Source: Thalassospira lohafexi (GTDB taxonomy: Bacteria; Pseudomonadota; Alphaproteobacteria; Rhodospirillales; Thalassospiraceae). From it: a DNA stretch of 64,000 nt. Positions 37,430 through 45,941 of the stretch are shown piece by piece. A model generated the notes under the pieces. That model was not told the origin of the DNA. It saw nothing but the letters and a program-made list of their open reading frames with translations, and ran no database searches. Location of the stretch: NCBI RefSeq assembly GCF_002844275.1, contig NZ_NXGX01000002.1:124001-188000 (forward strand). Direction: 5' to 3'. Within the stretch, counting starts at the first letter, position 1; the number at the start of each line of letters is the position of its first letter. The position numbers and the translations under genes are program-made.

Positions 37430-37462
37430 AAAAACGCGGCGAAGATTTTCGCCGCGTTTGTC
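37430..37462. terminator. Bidirectional terminator between CigR-like gene and Lrp-type sensor
   Basis: A perfect 12-bp stem (AAACGCGGCGAA with TTCGCCGCGTTT, loop GATT) has A-rich sequence on the left and TTTGTC on the right. It can serve both convergent genes. Confidence 0.8.
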
Positions 37463-37485
37463 ATTTTACGCCCTTGCCTGAGTGA

Positions 37486-37728
37486 TCAGGTGAACGCGTT
37501 AAACGTGATGATGGTTTGGGTGTCCTTGATATTGGGCAGCTTGTGGATTTGTTCGTTCACATAGCGCCCGATATCCTGTTCGTCTTCGACATAAACTTTG
37601 ACCAGAAGTTCGAACGGGCCGGAAATGGAATAGACCTCCGAGACACCTTCGACTTCTTCGACAAGATTGGCGGCGACGTCATAGGCTTTGCCCAATTCGC
37701 ATTTCACGAAGATGAAAAAGGGGTGCAT
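37486..37728 (-). CDS. Stand-alone Lrp/AsnC ligand-binding (RAM) domain protein
   Basis: The 80-residue protein is only the effector-binding half of an Lrp/AsnC regulator. The βαββαβ pattern is PFFIFVKCELGKAYDVAANLVEEVEGVSEVYSISGPFELLVKVYVE, then IHKLPNIKDTQTIITFNAF. No DNA-binding helix-turn-helix is present and none is encoded upstream. Such single-domain proteins form oligomers and bind amino acids, and may modulate full Lrp proteins. GGAG precedes the ATG at eight bases. Confidence 0.9.
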   Translation of the reverse strand: MHPFFIFVKCELGKAYDVAANLVEEVEGVSEVYSISGPFELLVKVYVEDEQDIGRYVNEQIHKLPNIKDTQTIITFNAFT

Positions 37729-37844
37729 CGGCAGTGCTCCAGTAGGTTTGAATTTCAGATAAGCTATCGCGACACGGCAGGGCTTGCAATCTTATCGCGC
37801 GTGTAACCGTTCAAGATAAGACACACCAACTCGATCCGTGACGG

Positions 37845-38795
37845 TTAAATCAGTTTTTTAAAGGCGTGCTCAGCGCGTGTGTCAACCGCACTCTGTGTCA
37901 GGTTCCAAACGGTGGTGCCTTCGGTTTCAGCCGTCAGGCTGGCCATGGCCAAACCTTCGGCAACCGCATCATCCATCATCGCGCCCGGTTTGGTAAACCG
38001 TGACAGGAACCCGGAATAAAAGGCATCACCGGCCCCGTTGACGTCGCAGACCTTTGTTGGCAATGGGTGCCAGAATGCTGTGCTGTCGCCAGATGATGAC
38101 ACAACACCCTTTGCCCCCAGCGTAATCACCACGTCACAAACACCTTTGCCGCGCAGAACGTCAATGGCGGTCTTTGCCTGATCAATCTCATTGATTTCAA
38201 TGCCGGTCAGGACTTTTGCCTCAGCCCGGTTGGCGATCAAAAGGTCAAGCTTGTCAAGAACCGGGGCAAAGCGCGCCCCCTTGCTTGGAGAAACGGTTGC
38301 AGCACAGAATTTTGAGCTGCCCTTGTTTTCCGTCAGCCAGTCAATGGTGGGGGCGGGCAGATTGGCATCAATCAGCCACCATGGCCACGCCTGAAGGTTG
38401 GCCAGTTGATCCTTCAAAAGGTCGATGCTCAGCAGGTCATAGACTTCGGCGTCCATCATGCCCAACGCCAGTTCGCCGGTGTCATCAAGCACTGCGGTAT
38501 AACCTGCTGTATGCTTACCGTCGAGCTTGTGCATCCGGCGGGTATCGATCCCCAGTTCAGACAGGGCGGCAATCACCTGTTCGCCGTCACCGTCATCTCC
38601 AACCGCGCTCAGCATTGCGACATTGTTGCCAAGTAACCGCAGATGAACCGCAATATTGCGCGCAACACCGCCGGGTTTGCGGTGCAGGGTTCTGACGGGA
38701 TTTGAGGCCGCCGGGACAAACTGTTCCGTACATTGCAAGGTGCGGTCAAAATGAGCGGCACCAAAACAAAGAATATTGGCCGAGGGCGTGATCAC
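37845..38795 (-). CDS. PfkB-family nucleoside/sugar kinase (pseudouridine kinase-like)
   Basis: This ribokinase-fold kinase of 316 residues has the substrate motif RKPGGVARNIAVHLRLLG, a lid segment, and the catalytic/anion-hole motif DVNGAGDAFYSGF near residue 250. The GGVARNIA form is typical of pseudouridine kinases and related nucleoside kinases. No pseudouridine glycosidase gene (psuG) is next to it, so the substrate is uncertain; the nearby nucleoside genes make a nucleoside plausible. The start is GTG 38795. It lies downstream of the 5'-nucleotidase but behind a terminator. Confidence 0.88.
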   Translation of the reverse strand: MITPSANILCFGAAHFDRTLQCTEQFVPAASNPVRTLHRKPGGVARNIAVHLRLLGNNVAMLSAVGDDGDGEQVIAALSELGIDTRRMHKLDGKHTAGYTAVLDDTGELALGMMDAEVYDLLSIDLLKDQLANLQAWPWWLIDANLPAPTIDWLTENKGSSKFCAATVSPSKGARFAPVLDKLDLLIANRAEAKVLTGIEINEIDQAKTAIDVLRGKGVCDVVITLGAKGVVSSSGDSTAFWHPLPTKVCDVNGAGDAFYSGFLSRFTKPGAMMDDAVAEGLAMASLTAETEGTTVWNLTQSAVDTRAEHAFKKLI

Positions 38796-38879
38796 AGGTT
38801 GTTGCTCTTTGTGGTGAGGGTCAGGGAGTGACAGGCAATTTCAAACAAGCGACTTTCTAAGCCGCGACACCGATCAAAG

Positions 38880-38921
38880 GCAAGAAAAACAACAAAGGGC
38901 GACCCACGTGGCCGCCCTTTG
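38880..38921 (-). terminator. Terminator of the 5'-nucleotidase gene
   Basis: On the minus strand a 9-bp stem (CAAAGGGCG with CGCCCTTTG, loop about 11 bases) is followed by TTGTTTTTC. Confidence 0.75.
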
Positions 38922-38946
38922 ATATCTTATGCCATATGTGCGGCAC

Positions 38947-40542
38947 TTATTTCAGCATGATCCGGTCACCCGCCATTGGGGTCACTGGCGACTTCATACC
39001 GATATAGTCGGCAACCGCCTGCTCAAGGTTGGGACCAAAGTCATAGACATTGGTCGCATTATCCCGGAACAGGGCATAGCCATCGCCGCCATTGCGCATG
39101 AAGTCGTTGGACACAACACCATAGGTCTTGTTCATATCAATCGGGGCATAACTGTCACCCTCGGCGACCATGACGTTTGAAACGCGCGACCCAACCGGCT
39201 TGGACAGATCAAGATCAAATTTAAGACCGGCGACTTGCGGGAACTGGCCTTTGTCCTCGTCGACTTTCGAAACACCATGTTCAAGCGATGCGACAACATC
39301 CTTGCCCGACAGGTTAAACGTTGCCAGCGCGTTCTGGAACGGCAAAACCGTCAGGACTTCGCCCATGGTAACCGTTCCTTCGTCAATGCTGGCACGCACT
39401 CCACCACCGTTCTGAATGGCAATCTGATAACCGTCGCCTGCTTTCCACAACATCGCATCGGCCACCAATGAGCCCATGGAACATTCCATATGGCGGCATG
39501 TTTCGCGCGATCCGTCTGCGGGGGCAGTAAAGCTGCCGACATCGACATTGCGAACTGCATCAACCTTGCCGCTGGACAAGGCAATAACGTCGAGAACGTC
39601 CTGGGCCGGTTTTATGCTGGCATCAAGGGCAATCGGTTCACCTGACCACGCGGTTGCGACACCATCATCATCAAAGGTGACATTCAACTCACCAAGATAG
39701 CGGCTATAGGCGTATGCCTGAACCACAAGAACAGGTTTACCGTCCGGTGCGGTTTCAACAACCGGGTAGGGGTAGTTGGCCTTTTCATTGGTATTGGAAA
39801 ACAGCTGGTTGTCATGGCCACCGACAATGACATCAATGCCACTCACGGTTTTTGCCAGTTCGAAATCCTTGTAGGAACCCGAATGGCTCATGACGATGAT
39901 TTTATTGACCCCCTTAAGGCGCAAACGCGCCACGGAATAGCGCAATGCCATCTCGGAATCTGTGATTTCAACCTGATCGCCCGGGCTTGAGATATCCGGG
40001 GTTTCTTCCGTCGTGATGCCGATCAGGCCAATTTTTTCACCGCCAAGTTCGATAATGATGTCTGGCTTGATTTCACCATCAAGGCTGGACGCCGCAGTCG
40101 GATGCACATTGGCTGACAGGACCGGAACAGTGCTGGCTTTGATAAAAGCCTCAAGCACTTCGGGGCCATCGTCAAATTCGTGGTTGCCAATTGTCATGGC
40201 GTCATAGCCAGCCATGGTCATCAACTGGGCGGTCAGTTGGCCCCGATAGGTCGAATAATAAAGGGACCCCTGAAACTGATCGCCACCGTCAAGAGCCAGC
40301 ACATTGCCGCCTTGGGCCTTGGCATCACGGATGGCGGTCGCAAGACGCGCGTATCCGCCAAAACATTTTCCGTCGGCATCGTCTTCGACCGAGCAGGTAT
40401 TGTTATACTTGGTGACAGATTCAACGCGATCATGAACGTCATTGGTATGAAGAATACGCAAATCATAATCTGCCAATGCGCTTCCGGCACCAAGGGTCAA
40501 CATGGTGCATGCCGATAGAAGCCCTGCAATCTTATGTTTCAT
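38947..40542 (-). CDS. Periplasmic 5'-nucleotidase (UshA family)
   Basis: The 531-residue exported phosphoesterase has a signal peptide (MKHKIAGLLSACTMLTLGAGSALA). The mature enzyme starts DLRILHTNDVHDR, with metal ligands in LHTNDVH, ALDGGDQFQGS, GNHEFDDG and IVGGHDNQL. The C-terminal nucleotide-binding domain has FVGSFT-like and GVRASIDEG segments. It would release nucleosides from nucleotides outside the inner membrane. This fits the divergent nucleoside importer operon that starts 611 bases away. GGAG precedes ATG 40542. Confidence 0.93.
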   Translation of the reverse strand: MKHKIAGLLSACTMLTLGAGSALADYDLRILHTNDVHDRVESVTKYNNTCSVEDDADGKCFGGYARLATAIRDAKAQGGNVLALDGGDQFQGSLYYSTYRGQLTAQLMTMAGYDAMTIGNHEFDDGPEVLEAFIKASTVPVLSANVHPTAASSLDGEIKPDIIIELGGEKIGLIGITTEETPDISSPGDQVEITDSEMALRYSVARLRLKGVNKIIVMSHSGSYKDFELAKTVSGIDVIVGGHDNQLFSNTNEKANYPYPVVETAPDGKPVLVVQAYAYSRYLGELNVTFDDDGVATAWSGEPIALDASIKPAQDVLDVIALSSGKVDAVRNVDVGSFTAPADGSRETCRHMECSMGSLVADAMLWKAGDGYQIAIQNGGGVRASIDEGTVTMGEVLTVLPFQNALATFNLSGKDVVASLEHGVSKVDEDKGQFPQVAGLKFDLDLSKPVGSRVSNVMVAEGDSYAPIDMNKTYGVVSNDFMRNGGDGYALFRDNATNVYDFGPNLEQAVADYIGMKSPVTPMAGDRIMLK

Positions 40543-40855
40543 TATTGATCTCCAGCAATGGGCCAGTTTTGCCGATCCCTCGCAGCAAGCTGGCATGATA
40601 TGACAAAGCCTTAAACGTGCGGAATGCTAACACCAATTAATCGCCGGTGGTACGCCCGGTTGATGACGGTGCGATGAAAAATATAATTTTTCAACCGTGG
40701 CCTGCGCGTTGGATGCGTATGGTTTTATGTAGCCGGTAAAGAATCGGCAGCACAGAATGACCGTGTTGCGATGGCGAACGTCATAAAACGGGTTTGGTTG
40801 ATTATTAAGTTTGCCAAGAAAATCTATCGTGCGAAATATCGTCGAACCTGAATGA

Positions 40856-40929
40856 GGAATGCGCCCTAACCTAAGGGAAACCCCGCAGGAAGGGGACGTG
40901 CAACGGCGGAATTGCTGCATGCCTTTTTT
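40856..40929 (+). ncRNA. Candidate folded leader RNA A, multi-hairpin element with U-run
   Basis: An outer 7-bp stem (GGAATGC with GCATGCC, one mismatch) encloses three small hairpins: CCCT/AGGG (40864–40877), CCCC/GGGG (40881–40895) and GCAA/TTGC (40900–40915). It is followed by six T residues. The shape is a cloverleaf-like junction closed by a terminator-like stem. It is in the intergenic region of the nucleoside genes. I find no match to a tRNA or to a riboswitch class I know. It might be a regulatory leader, an sRNA, or chance. Confidence 0.35.
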
Positions 40930-41010
40930 GACCAAATGGACAGGTTATGCCGCAGTTTGCGCGGTCTTCTATTTACAGGGTACTATCTTTTGTAGTTACC
41001 ATAAGCATCT

Positions 41011-41068
41011 CGCAGTGCAGACATTCCGGTTCAATCCGGTAGAGGGGCCAAATTTTGGTCGCACTGCG
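41011..41068 (+). ncRNA. Candidate folded leader RNA B (three-way junction)
   Basis: A perfect 8-bp stem (CGCAGTGC with GCACTGCG) encloses two hairpins: CCGG/CCGG (41026–41039) and GGCCAA/TTGGTC (41046–41060). It lies 85 bases before the first BMP gene. A further hairpin CCGGT/ACCGG follows at about 41097–41113. The shape recalls three-way-junction riboswitches in outline only; the conserved core of the purine class is not present. Confidence 0.35.
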
Positions 41069-41153
41069 GATCAGGTTTTTCGATGAGGGAGTTCCACCGG
41101 TTAAGGGCACCGGCGGAAGAATAAATAGAATTCAAGCAAAGAAGGGCATCGGA

Positions 41154-42149
41154 ATGAAAAAGCTTCTGACCTCCGTGGTCGCGGCTGTCGCCTGCTATGC
41201 AGGTGTTGCAGCGGCTGCAGAAATCGAACCGGCAGTTATCTATGACATGGGTGGACGTTTTGATCGTTCGTTCAACCAGTCAGCCTACACGGGTGCCGAG
41301 AAATACAAAGAAGATACCGGTACCGAGTATCGCGACTTCGAGATCCAGAACGATTCCCAGCGCGAGCAGGCGATGCGCAATTTTGCTCGCCGTGGTATGA
41401 GCCCGATCGTGGCAATTGGCTTCAATCAGGCGTCCGCACTTGAAAAAGTCGCCAAAGAGTTCCCCGACACCAAGTTCACCATTGTTGATATGGTTGTTGA
41501 CCTTCCGAACGTTCAGTCGGTGGTGTTTAAGGAACATGAAGGGTCTTTCCTCGTGGGCCTTCTTGCTGCGATGGCATCTGAAACCGGGAAAGTTGGCTTT
41601 ATCGGCGGTATGGATATTCCGTTGATCAGCAAATTCTCCTGTGGTTATGCGCAGGGTGTTAAGTACGCAAATAGCGATGCTGAAATTTTCCAGAACATGA
41701 CTGGCACGACCCCCTCGGCATGGAATGATCCAGTCAAAGGCGGTGAATTGGCAAAGTCACAGTTTGATCGTGGTGCAGACGTTGTTTACCACGCTGCTGG
41801 CGGAACGGGTGTTGGCGTTCTCCAGGCAGCGGCAGATGCGGGCAAGCTGGGTATTGGTGTTGACTCCAACCAGAATGGAATGCACCCGGGATCGGTTCTG
41901 ACTTCGATGCTTAAGCGTGTTGATGTTGCCGTCTACGAAGCATTCAGTTCAGTGGCAAACGACAGCTGGGAGCCGGGCTTGACTGTTCTCGGTTTGGCAG
42001 AAGGCGGTGTTGACTGGGCTCTTGATGAAAACAACGAGAAGCTCATCACCGACGACATGAAGGCGGCTGTCGCAAAGGCCAAAGAAGAAATCATTTCGGG
42101 TTCGCTTGAAGTGCATGACTACATGAGTGATAGCGCCTGCCCAATGTAA
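41154..42149 (+). CDS. BMP-family nucleoside-binding protein 1
   Basis: This periplasmic binding protein of 331 residues belongs to the BMP/TmpC/PnrA family, which binds purine and other nucleosides. A signal peptide (MKKLLTSVVAAVACYAGVAAAA) is followed by IEPAVIYDMGGRFDRSFNQSAYTG with the family DxSFN-type motif and IGFNQASALEKVA. Further motifs are FKEHEGSFLVGLLAAM, GGMDIPLI and IGVDSNQNG. It has no lipobox, so it is soluble rather than anchored. It begins the operon with the ATPase and permeases; GAAGGG precedes it. Confidence 0.92.
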   Translation: MKKLLTSVVAAVACYAGVAAAAEIEPAVIYDMGGRFDRSFNQSAYTGAEKYKEDTGTEYRDFEIQNDSQREQAMRNFARRGMSPIVAIGFNQASALEKVAKEFPDTKFTIVDMVVDLPNVQSVVFKEHEGSFLVGLLAAMASETGKVGFIGGMDIPLISKFSCGYAQGVKYANSDAEIFQNMTGTTPSAWNDPVKGGELAKSQFDRGADVVYHAAGGTGVGVLQAAADAGKLGIGVDSNQNGMHPGSVLTSMLKRVDVAVYEAFSSVANDSWEPGLTVLGLAEGGVDWALDENNEKLITDDMKAAVAKAKEEIISGSLEVHDYMSDSACPM

Positions 42150-42179
42150 GGCAGTGGTGAAGCAAACCGGGGATTTGTA

Positions 42180-43775
42180 GTGTCGGATACGATGCATCAA
42201 ATGCACGGCACCGGGGAAACCGGTGCCGTGCAACCCGCTATTGAACTGCGTGGAATAGACAAGCGGTTCGGAGCGGTACATGCCAATAAGGAAATTGACC
42301 TTAAGGTCGATAAGGGAACAATCCACGGCATCGTGGGAGAGAATGGCGCAGGTAAATCGACGCTGATGAGCATCCTGTACGGATTTTATCAGGCTGACGG
42401 TGGCACCATTCATGTCGATGGCAAGCTGTGCGATATCAAAGGGTCGGAAGACGCCATTGCCGCCGGTATTGGCATGGTCCATCAGCATTTCATGCTGGTC
42501 GAAACCTTTTCTGTTCTGGAAAACGTTATTCTGGGTGTCGAAGGCGGGGCTGTTTTGCGCGACGGGGTCGATAAGGCCCGCGTGGAGCTTGAACGGCTTG
42601 AACGCGAATATTCGCTCGACATTGACCCGGATGCAATTGTCGGCGACCTGTCGGTTGGCCTGCAACAACGTGTAGAAATTCTCAAAGCACTGTATCGTGG
42701 TGCGGAAATCCTGATTTTGGACGAGCCGACCGGTGTTTTGACACCACAGGAAGCGGATCATTTGTTCCGCATTCTGGCAACCCTGAAGGAACAGGGCAAA
42801 ACGGTCGTGCTGATCACCCATAAATTGCGCGAAATCATGGCTGCGACGGATAATGTTTCCGTCATGCGCCAGGGCGCAATGGTGGCGGATCGCAAAACCG
42901 CCCAAACCAGTCCCGAAGAATTGTCCGAACTCATGGTTGGCCGCCGTGTATTGCTCCGCCTTGAAAAAGGCGAAGCCAATCCGGGGGCGACAGTTCTTCA
43001 GGTGAACGATCTTTGTGTTGATAACGCCCAAGGTGTTCGCAAGGTCAAAAATGCGAGTTTTACCGTGCGTGCCGGTGAAATTGTCGGCATCGCCGGGGTG
43101 TCTGGCAACGGGCAAAGCGAACTTCTTGAGGCTCTTGGCGGTATTCGTTCTGCCAGTGAAGGCAGCGTTTTACTCAATGATCAGGATGTCACACCGGGCA
43201 AGGGCGTTGATGCGGCCGAACTGCGCAAACGCGGCGTTGCTCATGTGCCAGAAGACCGGCATCGCATGGCGATGGTTACTGGCTTTACGGCAAAGGAAGC
43301 CGCCATTCTGGGCTACGAGGATGACCCGGCCTATAACAACAGCATCCTTTTGGACTGGCACGCGATTTCCAAGGCCACGGCGAACATGATGTTGGAATTT
43401 GACGTACGCCCGGATGATCCCGATTTAAAAGCCGCCAATTTTTCCGGCGGCAATCAGCAAAAACTCGTTCTGGCGCGTGAAATCATGCGGGACCCTGAAC
43501 TGTTGTTGGTTGGTCAGCCGACCCGTGGTGTTGATATCGGTGCCATCGAATTCATTCACAAACGTATTGTCGCCATGCGGGATGCTGGCAAGGCTGTCCT
43601 TCTGGTGTCCGTGGAGCTTGACGAAATTATGTCGCTTGCCGACCGAATTTTGGTGATGTGCGATGGTGTCATCATCGGCGAAGTCTCTGCTGCTGAGGCA
43701 AATGAACGCGTTCTTGGCCTCATGATGGCCGGGGTTGATCCGAACGAAGCCAAGGCAGTGGAGGGGCAGGCATGA
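42180..43775 (+). CDS. Nucleoside ABC importer double ATPase
   Basis: The 531-residue protein has two nucleotide-binding domains. The first has Walker A GENGAGKST, signature LSVGLQQRVEILKALYRG and Walker B LILDEPTGVLTP. The second is degenerate at Walker A (GVSGNGQSE) but has signature FSGGNQQKLVLAREI and the Walker B region LLLVGQPTRGVDIG with Gln in place of Glu. This asymmetry is usual for sugar/nucleoside importers of the RbsA/BmpC type. The start is GTG 42180 after GGGGA; an ATG at 42192 is possible. It overlaps the permease gene by four bases. Confidence 0.94.
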   Translation: MSDTMHQMHGTGETGAVQPAIELRGIDKRFGAVHANKEIDLKVDKGTIHGIVGENGAGKSTLMSILYGFYQADGGTIHVDGKLCDIKGSEDAIAAGIGMVHQHFMLVETFSVLENVILGVEGGAVLRDGVDKARVELERLEREYSLDIDPDAIVGDLSVGLQQRVEILKALYRGAEILILDEPTGVLTPQEADHLFRILATLKEQGKTVVLITHKLREIMAATDNVSVMRQGAMVADRKTAQTSPEELSELMVGRRVLLRLEKGEANPGATVLQVNDLCVDNAQGVRKVKNASFTVRAGEIVGIAGVSGNGQSELLEALGGIRSASEGSVLLNDQDVTPGKGVDAAELRKRGVAHVPEDRHRMAMVTGFTAKEAAILGYEDDPAYNNSILLDWHAISKATANMMLEFDVRPDDPDLKAANFSGGNQQKLVLAREIMRDPELLLVGQPTRGVDIGAIEFIHKRIVAMRDAGKAVLLVSVELDEIMSLADRILVMCDGVIIGEVSAAEANERVLGLMMAGVDPNEAKAVEGQA

Positions 43776-44890
43776 GTAATGTTGTCCAACTGCCGCGCTG
43801 GATTGATGTCGGTGTCTTGCCGCTTTTGAATCTTTTACTGGCACTGGTGGTTTCCGCTCTGTTGGTGCTCGCAATCGGTGAAAACCCGGTCGAGGTTGTC
43901 GAAATTTTGCTGTATGGCGCGTTTGGCTATGACGAGGCATGGGGCTATACCCTTTATTACACCACCAATTTCGTCTTTACCGGGCTGTCTTTTGCCGTCG
44001 CATTCCATTGCGGTCTATTTAACATTGGTGCCGAAGGGCAGGCTTACGTTGGCGGTCTTGGTGTAACCTTGGCGGCCCTTTATCTTGATTTTCTGCCATT
44101 TCCGCTGATGCTTGTGGTGGGCATGATGGCTGCGGCAATCTTTGGGGCGGCATGGGCCTATATTCCGGCTTATTTGCAGGCGCGCCGTGGATCGCACATC
44201 GTGATCACGACCATCATGTTCAATTTCATTGCGTCATCCCTGATGGTGTATTTACTGGTCAATGTCTTGCGCCCGCAAGGCTCAATGACCCCGGAAAGCG
44301 AACAGATTGCCGAACATCTTCGGTTGCCGTTCATCCATGACATGGCAGCAGCCTTTGGCATCGACATGGCGTCAAGCCCGCTGAACCTGTCATTTGTCTA
44401 TGCGATTGCGGCCAGCATCCTTGTCTGGATGTTTATCTGGCATACGCGCTGGGGCTATGCGATCCGTACCGTTGGTGCCAATGCGGTGGCGGCAACCTAT
44501 GGCGGGATTGATCCGGGGCGCTACATCATCATCGCCATGATGATTTCCGGGGCCTTGGCATCCTTTATGGCGCTGAACGAAGTCATGGGTGTGCAGCACC
44601 GGTTGCTGATTGATTTTACCGCTGGCTATGGCTTTGTCGGGATCGCGGTTGCCCTTATGGGGCGCAACCATCCGTTTGGCATTTTCCTGGCCGCATTGCT
44701 GTTTGGCATGCTCTATCAGGGCGGGGCGGAGCTTTCATTTGAAATTCCAACCATCTCCAATGACATGGTCGTGGTTATTCAAGGTCTGGTGATCCTGTTT
44801 ACCGGGGCGATGGAACACATGTTCCGACCGCGCGTGACCAAGATTTATACCGCTTGGCGTTTGCGCCGTGACCGGATGGAGGCTGCGTGA
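43772..44890 (+). CDS. Nucleoside ABC importer permease 1
   Basis: This inner-membrane permease of 372 residues belongs to the BPD_transp_2 (RbsC/NupP-like) family. It has helices around LLNLLLALVVSALLVLAIG, the conserved FNIGAEGQAYVGGLG and IVITTIMFNFIASSLMVYLLV, and ATYGGIDPGRYIIIAMMISGALA in the cytoplasmic coupling region. The start forms an ATGA overlap with the ATPase gene. It pairs with the next permease. Confidence 0.93.
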   Translation: MSNVVQLPRWIDVGVLPLLNLLLALVVSALLVLAIGENPVEVVEILLYGAFGYDEAWGYTLYYTTNFVFTGLSFAVAFHCGLFNIGAEGQAYVGGLGVTLAALYLDFLPFPLMLVVGMMAAAIFGAAWAYIPAYLQARRGSHIVITTIMFNFIASSLMVYLLVNVLRPQGSMTPESEQIAEHLRLPFIHDMAAAFGIDMASSPLNLSFVYAIAASILVWMFIWHTRWGYAIRTVGANAVAATYGGIDPGRYIIIAMMISGALASFMALNEVMGVQHRLLIDFTAGYGFVGIAVALMGRNHPFGIFLAALLFGMLYQGGAELSFEIPTISNDMVVVIQGLVILFTGAMEHMFRPRVTKIYTAWRLRRDRMEAA

Positions 44891-45861
44891 TGGAAAATTT
44901 CGAACTGGTCATTCTGCTTCTTGATGCAACACTTCGCACATCGACACCTCTGATCCTTGCCGCCCTTGCAGGCATGTTTTCCGAACGGTCAGGGACGATC
45001 AACCTGGCCCTTGAAGGCATGATGCTGGGCGGGGCCTTTGCGGCTGCTGCGGTGGCCTATTACGCCGGTAGCCCATGGGTTGGGCTTCTGGCCGCGATTG
45101 CCGCAACCATTGCGCTTTCCTTGCTGCATGGCTTTGCCTGCATCACACACAAGGGCAATCAGGTTGTCTCGGGCATGGCGATTAACATCCTGATGTCGGG
45201 CTTTACCGCCCTTGTCGGCATCGCACTCTTTGCCCAAGGCGGGAAAACCCCGGCTCTTGATAAGGCATCGCGTTTTCAGCCGATCACCCTTCCGGGGGCT
45301 GAGGCCGTTCGGGATGTGCCTATACTGGGACCGATTTACTTCGAACTTCTCAGTGGCCATAACATCCTTGTGTATATCGCGTTCTTTGCCGTTCCAGCGG
45401 CATGGTGGGTGATGTATCGCACCCGGTTTGGGTTGCGGTTGCGTGCTGTTGGTGAAAACCCCGGTGCGGTCGATACTGCGGGCATCAGCGTTGTTCTGAT
45501 GCGCTATCGTGCGGTGGTGTGTTCTGGCGTGCTTGTCGGCATGTCGGGTGCGTATCTTTCAACAGCCCAAGGTGCGTCGTTCCTCCAAGACATGACGGCG
45601 GGTAAGGGTTATATCGCGCTGGCAGCCATGGTCTTTGGCAAATGGCGTCCGTTCCCGGCGTTGTTTGCGTGTTTGCTGTTTGGGTTTTTGGATGCGGCGG
45701 CGACCCGTTTGCAGGGCGTTATTCTGCCCGGTATTGGCGAGGTCCCGGTCCAGTTGGTGCAGGCATTGCCCTATGTGCTGACGGTTATCCTGCTGGCCGG
45801 GTTCATTGGTCGCGCCACACCACCCAAGGCACTTGGCCGTGCCTATGTGAAGGAACGTTAA
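44890..45861 (+). CDS. Nucleoside ABC importer permease 2
   Basis: The second permease has 323 residues. The N-terminal RTSTPLILAALAGMFSERSGTINLALEGMMLGGAFAAA is the hallmark of the NupQ/YufQ-like half. It also has NPGAVDTAGISVVLMRYRAVVCSGVLVGMSGAYLS. ATG 44890 shares one base with the preceding stop; a GTG three bases earlier is equally possible. It completes the importer core and is followed 80 bases later by a second binding protein. Confidence 0.93.
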   Translation: MENFELVILLLDATLRTSTPLILAALAGMFSERSGTINLALEGMMLGGAFAAAAVAYYAGSPWVGLLAAIAATIALSLLHGFACITHKGNQVVSGMAINILMSGFTALVGIALFAQGGKTPALDKASRFQPITLPGAEAVRDVPILGPIYFELLSGHNILVYIAFFAVPAAWWVMYRTRFGLRLRAVGENPGAVDTAGISVVLMRYRAVVCSGVLVGMSGAYLSTAQGASFLQDMTAGKGYIALAAMVFGKWRPFPALFACLLFGFLDAAATRLQGVILPGIGEVPVQLVQALPYVLTVILLAGFIGRATPPKALGRAYVKER

Positions 45862-45941
45862 TCGGGATGCGGTTCGGTTGATGGTCTAAAGGGACCATGC
45901 GCCGGACCGCGAACCCCCGATTTGTTGCGTTGGAGACATTC

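Noticed and set aside
40856..40923. Cloverleaf-like element as a tRNA
   Set aside because: It lacks the T-loop sequence GGTTCGAATCC, the D-arm conserved bases and a usable anticodon arm; kept only as a candidate leader RNA.
40859..41086. 75-codon frame upstream of the BMP operon
   Set aside because: No ribosome site, mixed composition, and it runs across both candidate RNA folds; no family resemblance.
43200..43530. Degenerate second ATP site in the nucleoside importer as a novelty
   Set aside because: Asymmetric second domains are normal in RbsA/BmpC-type double ATPases.
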